The notes under the pieces: generated by a model
Seen by the model: only the letters and a program-made list of their open reading frames with translations
Database searches by the model: none
Told to the model about the DNA's origin: nothing
Made by a program: the position numbers and the translations under genes
Shown: positions 21,845-32,419 of the stretch, one piece after another
How the letters are laid out: each line of letters opens with the position of its first letter
How positions within the stretch are numbered: the stretch's first letter is position 1
Origin: Fragilaria crotonensis
Taxonomy: Eukaryota > Bacillariophyta > Fragilariophyceae > Fragilariales > Fragilariaceae
Direction: 5' to 3'
NCBI GenBank assembly: GCA_022925895.1
Contig: JAKSYS010000002.1
Location: 419,310 to 483,309 of the forward strand
Length of the DNA stretch: 64,000 nt

Positions 21845-23175
21845 TTAGCTCGGAAGGAAGCACGCTGCAACGGGAAGATGGTCGGACGGCTCGTCAGCAT
21901 TTGGACATGGCTTATCCGAGTGGAAATCCAAAATCGCCACGGGTTTCACAGCCCCAGTGCAGTACATCCTGTCGTATCTAGCAGTGAAAAGCCCCAAGTC
22001 ATCTAGCGGTTGACCCAATAATGACAAATCATGATTGATACTCCAGAATTTCCCTCCATTCAATTCTCTCTGATACACAGCAATGAATCCTTCTAGAGTT
22101 AGAATGCCTTCGGAAGGCAGCGAAATGATCTCCTTGATCTCATCAGGAGACATTCCCTCTTGAGGAGGCTTCCAGCCTATCTGACGAGCCGCTTCGCGGA
22201 ACTCATCGCCTCTGCCAACGCGGCCGTTGATGTCGATTAGCCACGCTTCAACATCTTGACGTGACATGCGCATCTCATTTCTGCATTCAAGTGTTGCCTT
22301 CGACTCGTAAATTCGTTTCAGCCTCGCGACGACGCCATCTGACAAGACTGGATTCTCGTAACCGCTGCCACTGTCCTGAACTAGCTGCGAGATCAATTCG
22401 GCAACTACCATGGTTGGAGGTGGAGTATGTCCCGCACAACTCATCACGTCTTGGAGGACGGGTTTCAAAGGAAGGTCCTTTCTGTTTGACGATACTTGTT
22501 CTCCGTCTTCGCGAAAGCCAGTGTCGACGAAGCCATCTTCTAGGTAGCGCACTGCTCCACATTCTTCCCCTCCATTAAAGTCTCCACAAATTATTGCCTT
22601 GACGCGCGATGCGGGATCCTTAACTTTGAGTTTGTTTGCCATTGTTATGATTGCTTTTGTACCCTCCTGAATTTGTCGGAATCGGCGTTTGCCTTCCTTT
22701 CCAGCCTGCAGATGGCAGTTCAAAACAAACCAAGATTCCTGTGGCTCTTCTCCTTCCTGACGTTTGAGCTTGAAGGCAGTCAACAGTGTTCTGTCCTTAT
22801 GCGCCGCAGGAGTCACCAGAGTGATTTTGCTTTCCTTCCAAAAAGTGGCAGGGCGGAAACGTCCTTTTTAAAGAGTTCACAACCATCGTAGCCCAGCTCC
22901 GCCATGAAGGCAAAATCGTCTTCAAATGACTCAGGAGAAACCTCTTGCAAGCACACGACGTCGGCGTTCACCAGGCCGATGCGATTCTTGAGCAGATCAC
23001 GACGATGTGACCATGCGGCGACGTGCCGATTCTCCTCCGAGAGGGGAGGAGAGTACATCTTGTACGTCCACCAAGCATCGACGCTGTTCGGTAAGAGAAC
23101 GTTGTAGCTCAATACTGAGAGAGAATCTGGAAGGTTTGGCAGGGTTGCAGGGGCAACAAGGTGCGCAATCACCAT
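21845..23175 (-). CDS. Endonuclease/exonuclease/phosphatase (EEP) family enzyme, reading frame broken by one base
   Basis: The gene runs from ATG 23175 (MVIAHLVAPATLPNLPDSLS) to TGA at 21845, but the frame shifts at the T5 run 22865-22869 (A5 on the coding strand). One extra A would restore a smooth join through RFRPATFWKESKITLVTPAA. The next conserved block LVTPAAHKDRTLLTAFKL lies in the second frame. The EEP catalytic set is visible: LSYNVLLP, VVCLQEVS (Glu), LNCHLQAG, IICGDFNGG and the terminal SDHLPVAA. It most resembles CCR4/Angel/nocturnin-type nucleases. A helical insertion between GDFN and SDH (about 150 residues, with LKRIYESKATLECRNEMRMS and ILTLEGFIAVYQREL) is unusual and weakly EF-hand-like. 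The break is either a sequencing error or a recent mutation. Confidence 0.8.
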
Positions 23176-23258
23176 GGTCGACTCTCGATATTGTGACGCA
23201 TACTTTACCAAACACGGACGATCCAACTTCGAACCACTCTCCACTCTCCACTCTCCAC

Positions 23259-23579
23259 CAGAGACGGGAATTTCTGAAAATATCAAACCCATGGGTACCC
23301 ACGTAAAGCTACGCTCACGGAAGTACCAGCCCAAACCCACCCAGAACCCATACGATCTACCAAGACCTACCCAAACCCACCCAAACCCAGTAGTTAGTAC
23401 TGGACTAGATGGCTCTACTACTACCGGTAGCAAACATCTACAGTCATTTTTTGCTATGATTTGCCGGCCCACCCAGACCCACCCATGAAATCCTGAGCTC
23501 ACCCAAAACCCACCCTTAACCCAATGGGTTTGGGTGGGCCGTGGGTTTGGGTGGGCTGGGTTTGAAATTCCCGTCTCTG
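23259..23579. mobile_element. hAT-like MITE, 321 bp
   Basis: Perfect 16-bp terminal inverted repeats, CAGAGACGGGAATTTC at 23259-23274 and its complement at 23564-23579. They are flanked on both sides by CTCTCCAC (23251-23258 and 23580-23587), the 8-bp duplication expected for hAT elements, and the termini fit hAT's CAG-N-G start. Just inside both ends are AAACCCA/TGGGTTT and repeated CCCACCCAAACCC words, like subterminal transposase-binding repeats. No transposase is encoded. The duplicated site lies in a short (ACTCTCC)n tract, which weakens the duplication evidence. It sits 83 bp upstream of the EEP gene's start. Confidence 0.8.
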
Positions 23580-23587
23580 CTCTCCAC

Positions 23588-24448
23588 TCTCCACTCCCTG
23601 CTAGGCACCTGATGTACTGTGTACGGTGTACGGTGGTATTTGAACTGAGCAAAGAACCGGTACTGTATTACTCGGAGTACGGAGTACTAGCTACGAAGTA
23701 CTGAGTATTGTACGTCTGCCTATGTGTAGTTTTTGTTTTTAAATATACATACATATCCTACTATATGATAAATTAATTGTGTGTGTGCGTGCGTCTGTTA
23801 CGGAGTATGACCACTCTGGGGTACTGGACCAAATGAATACTGTCTGAATTTTTTCACTGTGCGCAATACGCAGTACAGTAAAAAGTAGTGGTACGGAGTA
23901 CGACCAGGTTGGGGGTACTGTACGTCCAGTTTCCTGTAGTAGACACTCCGATCAAATGTGAGGTACCCACTAGTATGATATATATTTACCAACTATATAT
24001 CGTGACAACGTGACTCTGACCCTGGACGTACAGTTGTACTGGTACTCGTACTCGTACTCGTACGCCCAGGGCCAATATTATCCACGATCAAAATCATGCA
24101 GACGTCCGGCACTGGGAATTCTGTTACTCGTCCTTGTCTAGCGATTATAGTACCAGTACTATGCATATATAGGAGAATCAACGAATACGTACATTTGATT
24201 TTGTCCGGTACAAGTTGTACCATTCCATAGGTGACGTTGCAACAAGGTCACACAAACAGATAAAAATTTGAGCACTGGCTCGAGTCATGTGCGCGGAGCC
24301 ATGCTCAAATGCTGGCTCAGCTGTGTTTCATAATTCTGTCGTGTCCTGAATTTTGCAGGTTTCACGGAGGTGTTGGGGGAAAGTGTTGCCCCGAAGGCAG
24401 CACTCCTCCAGCTCTCGACAATCCTCCCTGCTTCACCTAGCGAGCGAT
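23588..24448. other. Intergenic, repeat-rich
   Basis: Contains GTAC palindrome clusters (23660-23715, 24035-24065), a GT-rich tract near 23780 and two copies of the interspersed block. Just upstream of 24449 the frame is open but lacks an ATG, so this is probably the 5' UTR of the next gene. Confidence 0.5.
23797..23827 (+). repeat. Interspersed repeat block, copy 2
   Basis: GTTACGGAGTATGACCACTC then TGGGGTACTGG, the same as the minus strand of 10262-10297 and likewise preceded by a GT-rich tract. A diverged copy follows at about 23892-23922. Confidence 0.6.
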
Positions 24449-25903
24449 ATGAAAAACTGCTATTGCATTCGTAGACTTGGATCGAGGAAGCGACGATTTT
24501 CAATTCTTCTTGGAATTCTGTTGTTACACCCCAGTGGTGCATTCTCGGTATTGCCGTATTCGAGCGCAAACGCTGGTTTAAAGGTTGGCTCGTCAAGGCT
24601 ATTTGAGGCCACCCGAATTGATCTGGAGAATGTGAAAGAATTAAACCCGCTTCGTCGTTTTTCTCCCGCTGACGGTAATCATCAAATCATGGCTTCGAAC
24701 CGTCGGCGCAGTACCGCGAAGGACATTGCCACCATGACCGCAGTCGGGTTGGCCATCACACTTGGTGTCATCTACGTGCTTGCTGCCTCGTACTCACTGG
24801 CTACCTCGACTCCAATGGAAACAAACGCAGTGGCTGATGGCCAGTCCATCGAGATGCTCTACGAACACGTGGTTTATGCCACGCTTCCTGAGGATTCAAC
24901 CGATGTCTTTGCTATTGTAATTGGTGAATCGGTCGGAGGACTGGTTGGAGCAGCTTGCACGACTTTGGCGGCTTCGATTTTGCGTCCGGCTAGGAATGAA
25001 GAGGAGAAGAAGGCATTGCTCGTTGAAGCGTTGGCAGATAGTGATTACTTCATGGTGCGAGCCATAGCGCAACCATTGTTGACAGCACGTGGACTGCCGA
25101 ATGTACCGGCGCGCATTGCCAGTGTACTCCTTGCTGTCATCCCATACGAAGTGCTTAAATTGGTATCAAAGCGACAGCAGCAGTTAAAAGCAGAGGAAGA
25201 CCGTATAATGGACGAGTTGTTGCTTGAGCAAAAACTGCTGAATCAGGGCCTTTTCGAGGACATCGCTGTCATCGAGCCCAGAAAAGAAGAAGGGTTCATG
25301 CTTGATGTGGCTGAAATTTTTGCTGATATTATCAAGTGGTTGGCGTACGATGTGTACAGGACAGACTTGGGAGTGGCATTGCATCTACTAGCATCGAAGA
25401 GTGGCCATACCATCTCAATTGGAGTGGAAAGCGCGCTGTTCGGATGTTTGGCCGGTCTCTCATACCAACTGTACCTCGACGCTGTACGCACGTTCACCGA
25501 ATACGGACCGGAGGAGAAGCTCTTGGAAGTGCGCAGTCGCAATTTGTCAGGTTGGCTCACTTTGTATGGAACAGAATGCTTTGCAGCTTCCGTTCTCTTC
25601 GGCGTTTACGAAACATGCAAAGCACCGGTTTCAGTCTTCGTTGCTGACGCTCTTTCAGGTGGTATCGACAGCTGCTTAGGCAGCAGTAACATGGACATTT
25701 GCATGGACACATTCATGCAAAACAACCCTCCCAATCCAGACTTTGGCGAACAAGCGCGAACTCTCATGGCGACCTTCGTCACCCTTGGGGACAGACTCTG
25801 GGTCGATGGCTGCTACGACACCCAACACTTCACCCATGCAACCATGCTGCAAGTCTGCGCACTCGTTAATCAAATGTTGACGCATTCAGTCGACGTTCTG
25901 TGA
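24449..25903 (+). CDS. Plastid-targeted polytopic membrane protein, unknown
   Basis: 484 residues from ATG 24449. The N-terminus has a basic head, a hydrophobic core (FSILLGILLLHPSGAF) and SGA/FSV, a diatom plastid presequence, followed by a Ser-rich transit region. The mature part has a clear transmembrane helix (about 93-115, MTAVGLAITLGVIYVLAASY), a Gly-rich hydrophobic hairpin (about 150-175, FAIVIGESVGGLVGAACTTL), another hydrophobic stretch near 210-230, a charged helical segment (RQQQLKAEEDRIMDELLLEQ), and further hydrophobic stretches near 315-340 and 368-385. The C-terminus is Cys-containing and soluble. No enzyme motif is recognised. It is probably a thylakoid or envelope protein specific to this algal group. 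Confidence 0.72.
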   Translation: MKNCYCIRRLGSRKRRFSILLGILLLHPSGAFSVLPYSSANAGLKVGSSRLFEATRIDLENVKELNPLRRFSPADGNHQIMASNRRRSTAKDIATMTAVGLAITLGVIYVLAASYSLATSTPMETNAVADGQSIEMLYEHVVYATLPEDSTDVFAIVIGESVGGLVGAACTTLAASILRPARNEEEKKALLVEALADSDYFMVRAIAQPLLTARGLPNVPARIASVLLAVIPYEVLKLVSKRQQQLKAEEDRIMDELLLEQKLLNQGLFEDIAVIEPRKEEGFMLDVAEIFADIIKWLAYDVYRTDLGVALHLLASKSGHTISIGVESALFGCLAGLSYQLYLDAVRTFTEYGPEEKLLEVRSRNLSGWLTLYGTECFAASVLFGVYETCKAPVSVFVADALSGGIDSCLGSSNMDICMDTFMQNNPPNPDFGEQARTLMATFVTLGDRLWVDGCYDTQHFTHATMLQVCALVNQMLTHSVDVL

Positions 25904-26119
25904 CCCCTGTAATGTATGTATGTAAATCTATGTAAAATGTTAAGTCAGTGACATGTTGTGTGGCCGTTAGTCGGCTTCAAATGCCATGCCATTCATACGT
26001 ACATGGAGACATGCCTACCATAGTGGCAGTCTCTCCTTGTTGAAAGAAAGGATTGATGCTCGTTGTGTGACATGAAATACAGAGAGTATACAAATACATG
26101 CGTTTAACTGTTATATTTC

Positions 26120-29100
26120 TCACAATGTGATCTCATCTTCGTACTCGACCCCATAGGATGCAAGCTCGGAGACGGATTCATCAACAGACGGTCGTCTGCT
26201 GCCAATAGTGCTACTGGCCGTGGACCGATACATCAATTCCGGCAAAAAGACTGGGTCTTCCCTGTCGCCGGATGGATACCCCTTCGATGAGGTGGCCAGA
26301 CTCTCTTCTTGCGCCACCTCGACATCATGTGTGGATTGACAAGGACTGCTGTCAAGCAACCAGCGGAACGTGTCAGTAAAGAGCACGGGAGTGGGCTGAA
26401 TCATTTCTCTAACCTGATCCACATTCATGGTGTCAGCGATGTGTTGTGTTTTCTCATCAGGACCTGATGTCTCTGTGCGGCGTCTCTCTTCTGCCAACAT
26501 GTCGCGTTGGTACTGGAAGACAGCCTTCGGAACAAAAGTGTTGAGGAAGGCCAACAGAAAGGCACACGCGATGAGAATGTAGCATCCATTCTCAACTGTC
26601 GCACTGAGCTTGAAACATTGTGCATCCTCCGCTTTCAAAATCCCGTAGTAAGCAAGGGAATTGAAAGTGTCTGTGAGGCCTGCGCAATATTCGTTGATAA
26701 GGAATTCCGAAGTCGGTCCAAGCTGCCATACCGAGATCATGACGGCGATCACGAAGACTTCGACGTACTGCCAAGCTGACAAGATCTCTGCGAACACTTC
26801 TAGCTTCCCTCGCTGCATCTGCTTCAATGGACGGAACCATTGATACAGAAGCACAGCAACCTGGACCAACGGAACGACGAAGACAGTTGCGATTATAAGA
26901 ATGGAAATGACCAGCATTCCCAGGATCGCACTACCCGTTCCTAAGGTGAGGCCTTGATTGAACAATGTCTCCGCGATGCCAAAAACGCTGTACGAATTGC
27001 TTGCCACGTCCGTGTTCCGCCCAATCTCAACTGCGACGCCAAGCAGACCCAATTGCTCAAAGGAGAAAGCAGGAATCGTGCACCCGACGATCAGCAGTAC
27101 CGTAAGTGTAACAGAAGTTCCGATTAAAAGCATATTGACTCCCCGACGGATAGTCAACTTGTCTCTGAAGCCTCGATGGGGCCTGAGGAAGCCGTGCTCG
27201 AACAGTCTTTCCGAGGGAGCTCGGTGGTCATCTCGCGGAGGTTCAAAAGAACAATGTATGTCCTCGTCGTCGTCGAAATGCCCAAGTACCTGCTGTTTCG
27301 TGCCGGCAGCGCGAGCCAGAGATTGCTCAACAATTTTCCTGTGGTAGTGAATAATGACGTGGGAGCTGACCTGTGAAACCAGCTGGGCAATCAGGTTGGC
27401 GTAAAGTCCCCAGAGAGGAATCAACATGAGTTCGATGGAGTAGAACTGGTCTGGCAAAAAGGAAACGTCTGGGCTCTGAATCTTGATATTGAAGGCAACA
27501 AGAGAAACGACGAGAACAAAGATATCCGCGGAACTCCATTTCGCGAGAAAGTCGAGCCAAAGATAAAGTGATCCCCTCCTGGCAACAGAGAGCCGCTGAG
27601 GTGGAAGGAACCAAGCGACGAGAGTAAGAAGTGTCTTCGTGTATGGCCAAATGCCCGAGAAGATGATGATCAAGATTGCGAGTTGCTTTCCCCCAGAGTT
27701 CCACAGATCAATTGTAGACTGCGCAATTGAAAAGGTGAAGACGTTTTCAAGGACAAGTTCTTCCTCGGCGAATTGCACAAAAACACTGACTCCACCTCCA
27801 ATGCTGAGATGCCCGGACAAAAACAGTGCGATGTTTCCCAAGATAGCCGCAGGAATCATGTAACGGACGAACATCGGGACATCTTTACTGGTGAACATGG
27901 AGCTCGTGTCGTCTCGTAGATAGGCCGCCAATTCTCGTTCTCGTGATTGCTCTGCAAAGATCCCGTAGACTTTTTCCGCAGGGAGGGTACTCAGCCACTT
28001 CTTGTTTCGGCGCCTAACGAAAGACCGAACAATATAGCTGATGATTACGAATGCCATGACAATTACAGCATTTATGACCACCAAAGTGATCAGCAGTTCG
28101 GTAGAATCATCGGCCTTGTCAGGCTGTTCGAACGCTTCGAACTTCAATCCTTCGTAGTTTGGAACGTAGGAAGGATTTGTGGGGCACTTCGCTGGAGCTT
28201 CGTTAATTGCTCGATCAAGGAAGTTCTGAACGAACTCGCCGTCGAGCAGCGAAAGCGTATAGTCAAAAAGAGAGTTTGCAATGGCAGTGGTTTCCTGCTC
28301 TCCGTCCTCGGAGACAAGTCGTTCTGAGAGTTCATTCAAGCCTGGACTTGTGCATTCAATGCAAGTGACGTTTAAAAACAGTTTCTTGAAATGGACCATA
28401 GCATCGATAAGGCCCGCAGTGCGTTCAACGCTAGTCAAACGGACGCCCCGAGCGTCCAGTGTGGGAGCAGGAATTGTCGCAAGCCAACAGTTCACGTTGG
28501 TGAGACTGCTAAGCGGCAGGGACAATAATCGTGGAGTGAGCATCTCTGCAAGAAGCAAAAGAGATGCGTGCGCATCAACAAGATTGAGGGAAAGGTCCAA
28601 TTCATCTCGAACATTGACACCTGTAATTTCATTCGTTAGGTCAAGATTTCTTTGTAAACAAGTCAACATGGTAAATACTCACTTTGACCCTGAACCGACA
28701 CAAGAACACGGGTGGTTGCCCGTAAAGGTCGGTCTTCGAAACCAAATGTTACATTATTGTCCAATTCAGTCCCAGAGCGAGTCGTAGGCAGGAGGAGCAC
28801 TAGTGGACTCGAGATCGAATCCACGTTCTCCACCTTTGCATCATAAACTTTGAACTCTATGTCGGATACGAAATCACCGAAGCTGAACCCTCGATCGAAT
28901 GACAACAACGTTCCGTTGAATTTCCACATTCCATCAATGCCGGAAACGTAACGAGTCAGGGGCACGATAAGCTGCTCGTTGATCTTAGGCACTCCAGTCT
29001 TGGGGTCGTCAGCAATCAGTAAGTCGTCAATGAGATCTCGCAGCAACTTCGTGATGATACCGTAGGGTTGCGTTCCGGTTCCTCCCAGTGCTCTCGCCTC

Positions 29101-30804
29101 AGAGGAATCATAGAAAAGATCGCGGAAGTCCACAAATTGAGATACACCTTTTGGCGGTGTAAGGGCATCACACCCAGACCCATCCATAATTTTCTCGATT
29201 TGTTCGTTCAATAGGTCCTTCAGGGTTGTCTGAAAAATCCCAGGAATCGCAGCAACCAACACCTCATCGAATAGCTGATACATACCCTCTATCGCTGAAG
29301 TGAGCACTCTCGCAAGACCTGGAGATTCAAAATCTTTGATGACGGGATCTGAAATCGATCCAATCGAAGCATTCAACGAAGTCAACTTCAAGGCCTCTGC
29401 GGTTGAGAAAACGCATGGTATGATTTCACCCAGTTGAAGGAGCTTGCTGATGGCAAGCGCGCCAAGGGAAGCATCATTGATTGCGACGAGGGCAGCAAAG
29501 GAAAACTCCAGGTCATCAACTCTAGTCGATACAGTGATTGTCTCTTCCACCTTTTGGTCACTTCCAGGAGGTCCGAGGGAAATGTACACATCAAATTCCA
29601 AGATCATATACTGCCATGCAAACGAGCCCTGAAGAGTGTAGTCCCCAAGAAGATCGAGAGTATCGAAACGGGTGAAGGTATCAAGACCTTGAAGTTTCAC
29701 TCGATCAATCCTTATCTCCATCTCAGAGATATTTCCCGCCGCGGCGTCGAGAAGGACTCCATTGTTGAGAAAACCAAATTTATCCGTACTGATTTCGTAA
29801 GCCCTGTCGTTGTCGAGAAGCGAATCTCGAAGCAAGACATTTATTCCAATGTCCGTACCTGTTCCGGTTGGCGAATTAGCATCGCTTCGCTCTTCTCCCA
29901 ATAATCGGCTTCCTTCATTCAAAACTGTAGTTACGACAAGGCCAAGAGCGCCTTCAGGTTTCTTGAAGTTGATGAGCGTCACGTTTGGTTTCACAGTCTC
30001 ATTGAACGCAATTTCAGCTGCCAAAGGATCGACGCCTTCATTTGCATTCAAGTACGGTTCCACAAAGTCGGTTACGTTGGCCAGAAATCCGATACCAAGC
30101 TCTTGAACATCACTCATGTAGTCGCAGAGGAATGCTTTGATTTTGTCTGCAATCAGGCCTCGGAGCGAGGTTTCGATAATGTCCAAAAATGATGCAACGA
30201 TTCCGCCGCTAAAGTCAATGTTGGTGATCACGATTCTTCAAGCGAAAATGTGAGTGGGCTATAATGCAGTGGAAACAATTTCGACGAGAAATTCGGGAAC
30301 TTACGATGCGACACAATTTGAGATAGCGAGATTGTTTGGAGGCTGTGCGCTCGCTGGCTGAGAAAGGAGGAAGTCAACCGCGTAGGTACTGTCGTCGGTG
30401 TACAAGCTGGCAGAAGCTCCTCCACCAATTCCTAAAGGAGCATCGTACGTATAGTCGAAAGAGCACTGTATGTCAAACTGAATGACATTCATATTGAAAG
30501 CAACTGAGGTCTCGTCAGGTTGTCCGTATGTCAGAGCGACATCCCCAATGTCAATCTTTCTGCACACCAAGTTGCTTAATTTGACACTGGTGTCACCGAG
30601 GAAAGAACCAATGACAATGGGATCTGCGACCTCAATTGCGAATTCGACGTCCTTGAAGACTTCATTGACTATGGCGAAGTCGCCGACATCAAGTTGCCGA
30701 CCGATTGATTCCATTTCGAGAGGTAGGGGAGGACTTGAAGCAGCTGAGGCACTAGCCGCATAAGCAAGACCGAGCAAACAAAGGGATCGCGATACATGTA
30801 TCAT
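26120..30804 (-). CDS. Large secretory-pathway protein: lipid-binding-like ectodomain plus PqiA-like membrane region
   Basis: Three exons: 30305-30804, 28683-30235 and 26120-28620. The introns are 69 bp (30236-30304, GTAAGT...TTGAAG) and 62 bp (28621-28682, GTGAGT...TTACAG, with CTAAC upstream of the acceptor). All phases agree and give 1517 residues. It starts with a signal peptide (MIHVSRSLCLLGLAYAASAS). About 900 lumenal residues follow, with long alternating beta-type stretches reminiscent of BPI/TULIP-like lipid-binding repeats; that resemblance is by eye only. After it come about eight transmembrane helices. Two blocks, RRGSLYLWLDFLAKWSSADIF and RGKLEVFAEILSAWQYVEVF, each precede a helix pair and match the bacterial PqiA pattern (R-x(n)-L-x-x-W-S-M-x-D-V-F). 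PqiA belongs to bacterial inter-membrane lipid-transport systems. The C-terminal 110 residues are cytosolic and polar. Confidence 0.78.
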
Positions 30805-31230
30805 GGTTGTTAACAGTGTGTTGATGTATGATTGTTTTGGTGCGGTGGTTCCGATGGACGGATGAGTATACGTAAGGTTAAGTCGTAAGATTGTGGGAAT
30901 CAATACCCTTTCTCACAAAGAGTCGCCGATCGTACGAACTGGTCCCAACCGTGTTTGGGATTTTTGTACGGTCTCGGTCATGGACAGCTTCCGGTCAAAT
31001 GTTCCGGAGGTCAATCCTGTGAATTCAGAGTATGTGTATTCATTATTCCTCGTGTATTAATAAAATCAATGATTCGGAATTCCGGGGCGCGCCAACATTT
31101 ACGGAGGTCTTAAATATTCGTCAGACATGGCAAGCTCACGGGGCGGAGTCCCGCGACGGGGACCTGTGTCATGAGGTTTGACACATCCCATACGCCCCAA
31201 ATGCGTAAGATCCAGTCATGTAAAAGGCCC
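30805..31230. other. Intergenic, promoter of the large membrane-protein gene
   Basis: No gene is seen. It ends at the outer end of the inverted-repeat element at 31231. Confidence 0.5.
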
Positions 31231-31343
31231 AATCTTAGCGAGGTGTGTTTGTGCACAAATGCCAAGAGTTTCTCCGAAAAAACGGATTTGTGTCTGTGTC
31301 TGTATCCTTAACGACGAAAAAATGGGACACAAATACAGCGATT

Positions 31344-31441
31344 TTGTGTTTGTGTTCGAGTTTGGGCACAGCATTTTTGCATTTGTGCCCACTATTTCCC
31401 GGACACAAACTCAAAAATGCTGTGCCCAAACTCAAACACAA
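31344..31441. repeat. Long imperfect hairpin
   Basis: Arms 31344-31379 and 31412-31441 are complementary, with a perfect 22-bp core (31358-31379 against 31412-31433) and a 32-nt loop; a 6-nt bulge interrupts the outer part of the left arm. It lies within the putative inverted-repeat element. Confidence 0.85.
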
Positions 31442-31509
31442 CTAGAATTTCTTATCCAATAGAATTAATTCCTTTTGATTTGAAGCATGAAATCCCTGCG
31501 CGCTCCTTT

Positions 31510-31725
31510 TTAAAATTCCATTCCACCGTAGATTTCTTGGGTAGCGCGTTCGATGGTGTCAAAGGAGTGTGATGTGCACTCATGCTGGGGCTCCTCGTCC
31601 TCCACGACGACGATGCTCGTTTTGGAACCCAAGAATGCCGTGCCTCTCCCCCCACCGCCAAAGAATCCATAGCTCACAAGGAATCCAAATGCATCGTAGG
31701 ATGCAGACAAGACGAATGCCGCCAT
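31510..31725 (-). CDS. Small ORF inside the inverted-repeat element, doubtful
   Basis: 71 codons from ATG 31725: a hydrophobic start (AFVLSASYDAFGFLVSYGFF), a Gly-rich turn, then an acidic tail (VVVEDEEPQHECTSHSF). The composition looks protein-like, but there is no homology I can name. It could be captured host sequence or chance. Confidence 0.25.
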   Translation of the reverse strand: MAAFVLSASYDAFGFLVSYGFFGGGGRGTAFLGSKTSIVVVEDEEPQHECTSHSFDTIERATQEIYGGMEF

Positions 31726-31931
31726 CCTACTACCGTAGTATACATACTACAGTATTACACGATGCCGGTATGATTCTAACTCCGCTGTGTCTGACAGAAA
31801 TACAAATTCAAAATTCTGGGTGCCAAAGTGCGCTAAGGGACCGGTTACAAATGCCGATCCGTGATTTGACGTCATGTGTTCGGATAGGTGTTTGTGTCTA
31901 CTTCAGACACAAACAGACCTTCGCTAAGATT

Positions 31932-32419
31932 ACGTCTAATGCCTTGTGCCTCGTTGCCTCGTTTGCTTGCTGTCACTCGTTACTACAGTAGCTACTACAA
32001 GTACCAAGTACTATGTACCGGTAGAGCTAGAGAGAACAACAAGTTCGTCGTATCCACATATCGTCGTATACATAATAAAAATAGCATATGCAATATGCAT
32101 AATGCATATGCTGTATGCTGCAAATGATACACACAATTCACAGTTAGTCTGGAGTCTGGGGAGTCTGGAGTCTGGAGTACTAGTACCAGGTACTGTACAC
32201 AGCACAGTACACAATTCACACATGGTAAAATCTACTGTAGGCCACGAATACTGTCAGAGGGCAAAAAAATCCATTGCTTTCTGGAAAGATCGGCATCCAT
32301 TGCCAGGGATCAGGGATCCATTCTCAGCGGTCTCATAATCCACACCAAGTGAATTCAATAGTCTCGACGACGTTCCCAATAGCTTAGTACCGTCCCTTGT
32401 TGCACTCCGAGTATCTATT
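31932..32419. other. Intergenic, promoter of immunophilin gene
   Basis: Contains repeated GGAGTCTGGAGTCTGGAGTA (around 32158-32178), a TACCAGGTACTGTAC palindromic group, and AT-rich near-palindromes built of ATATGCAT (32085-32115). No gene is seen. Confidence 0.5.

Larger units (their letters stand above)
31231..31931. mobile_element. Putative non-autonomous inverted-repeat element, about 700 bp
   Basis: The left end AATCTTAGCGAGGTGTGTTT and the complement of the right end AATCTTAGCGAAGGTCTGTT are the same apart from small differences, and both run into TTTGTG. They form imperfect terminal inverted repeats of about 25 bp. Inside are a long hairpin at 31344-31441 and a short palindrome at 31892-31914 (GTTTGTGTCT...AGACACAAAC). 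No clear target duplication is seen and no transposase is encoded. Superfamily cannot be assigned. Confidence 0.6.
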
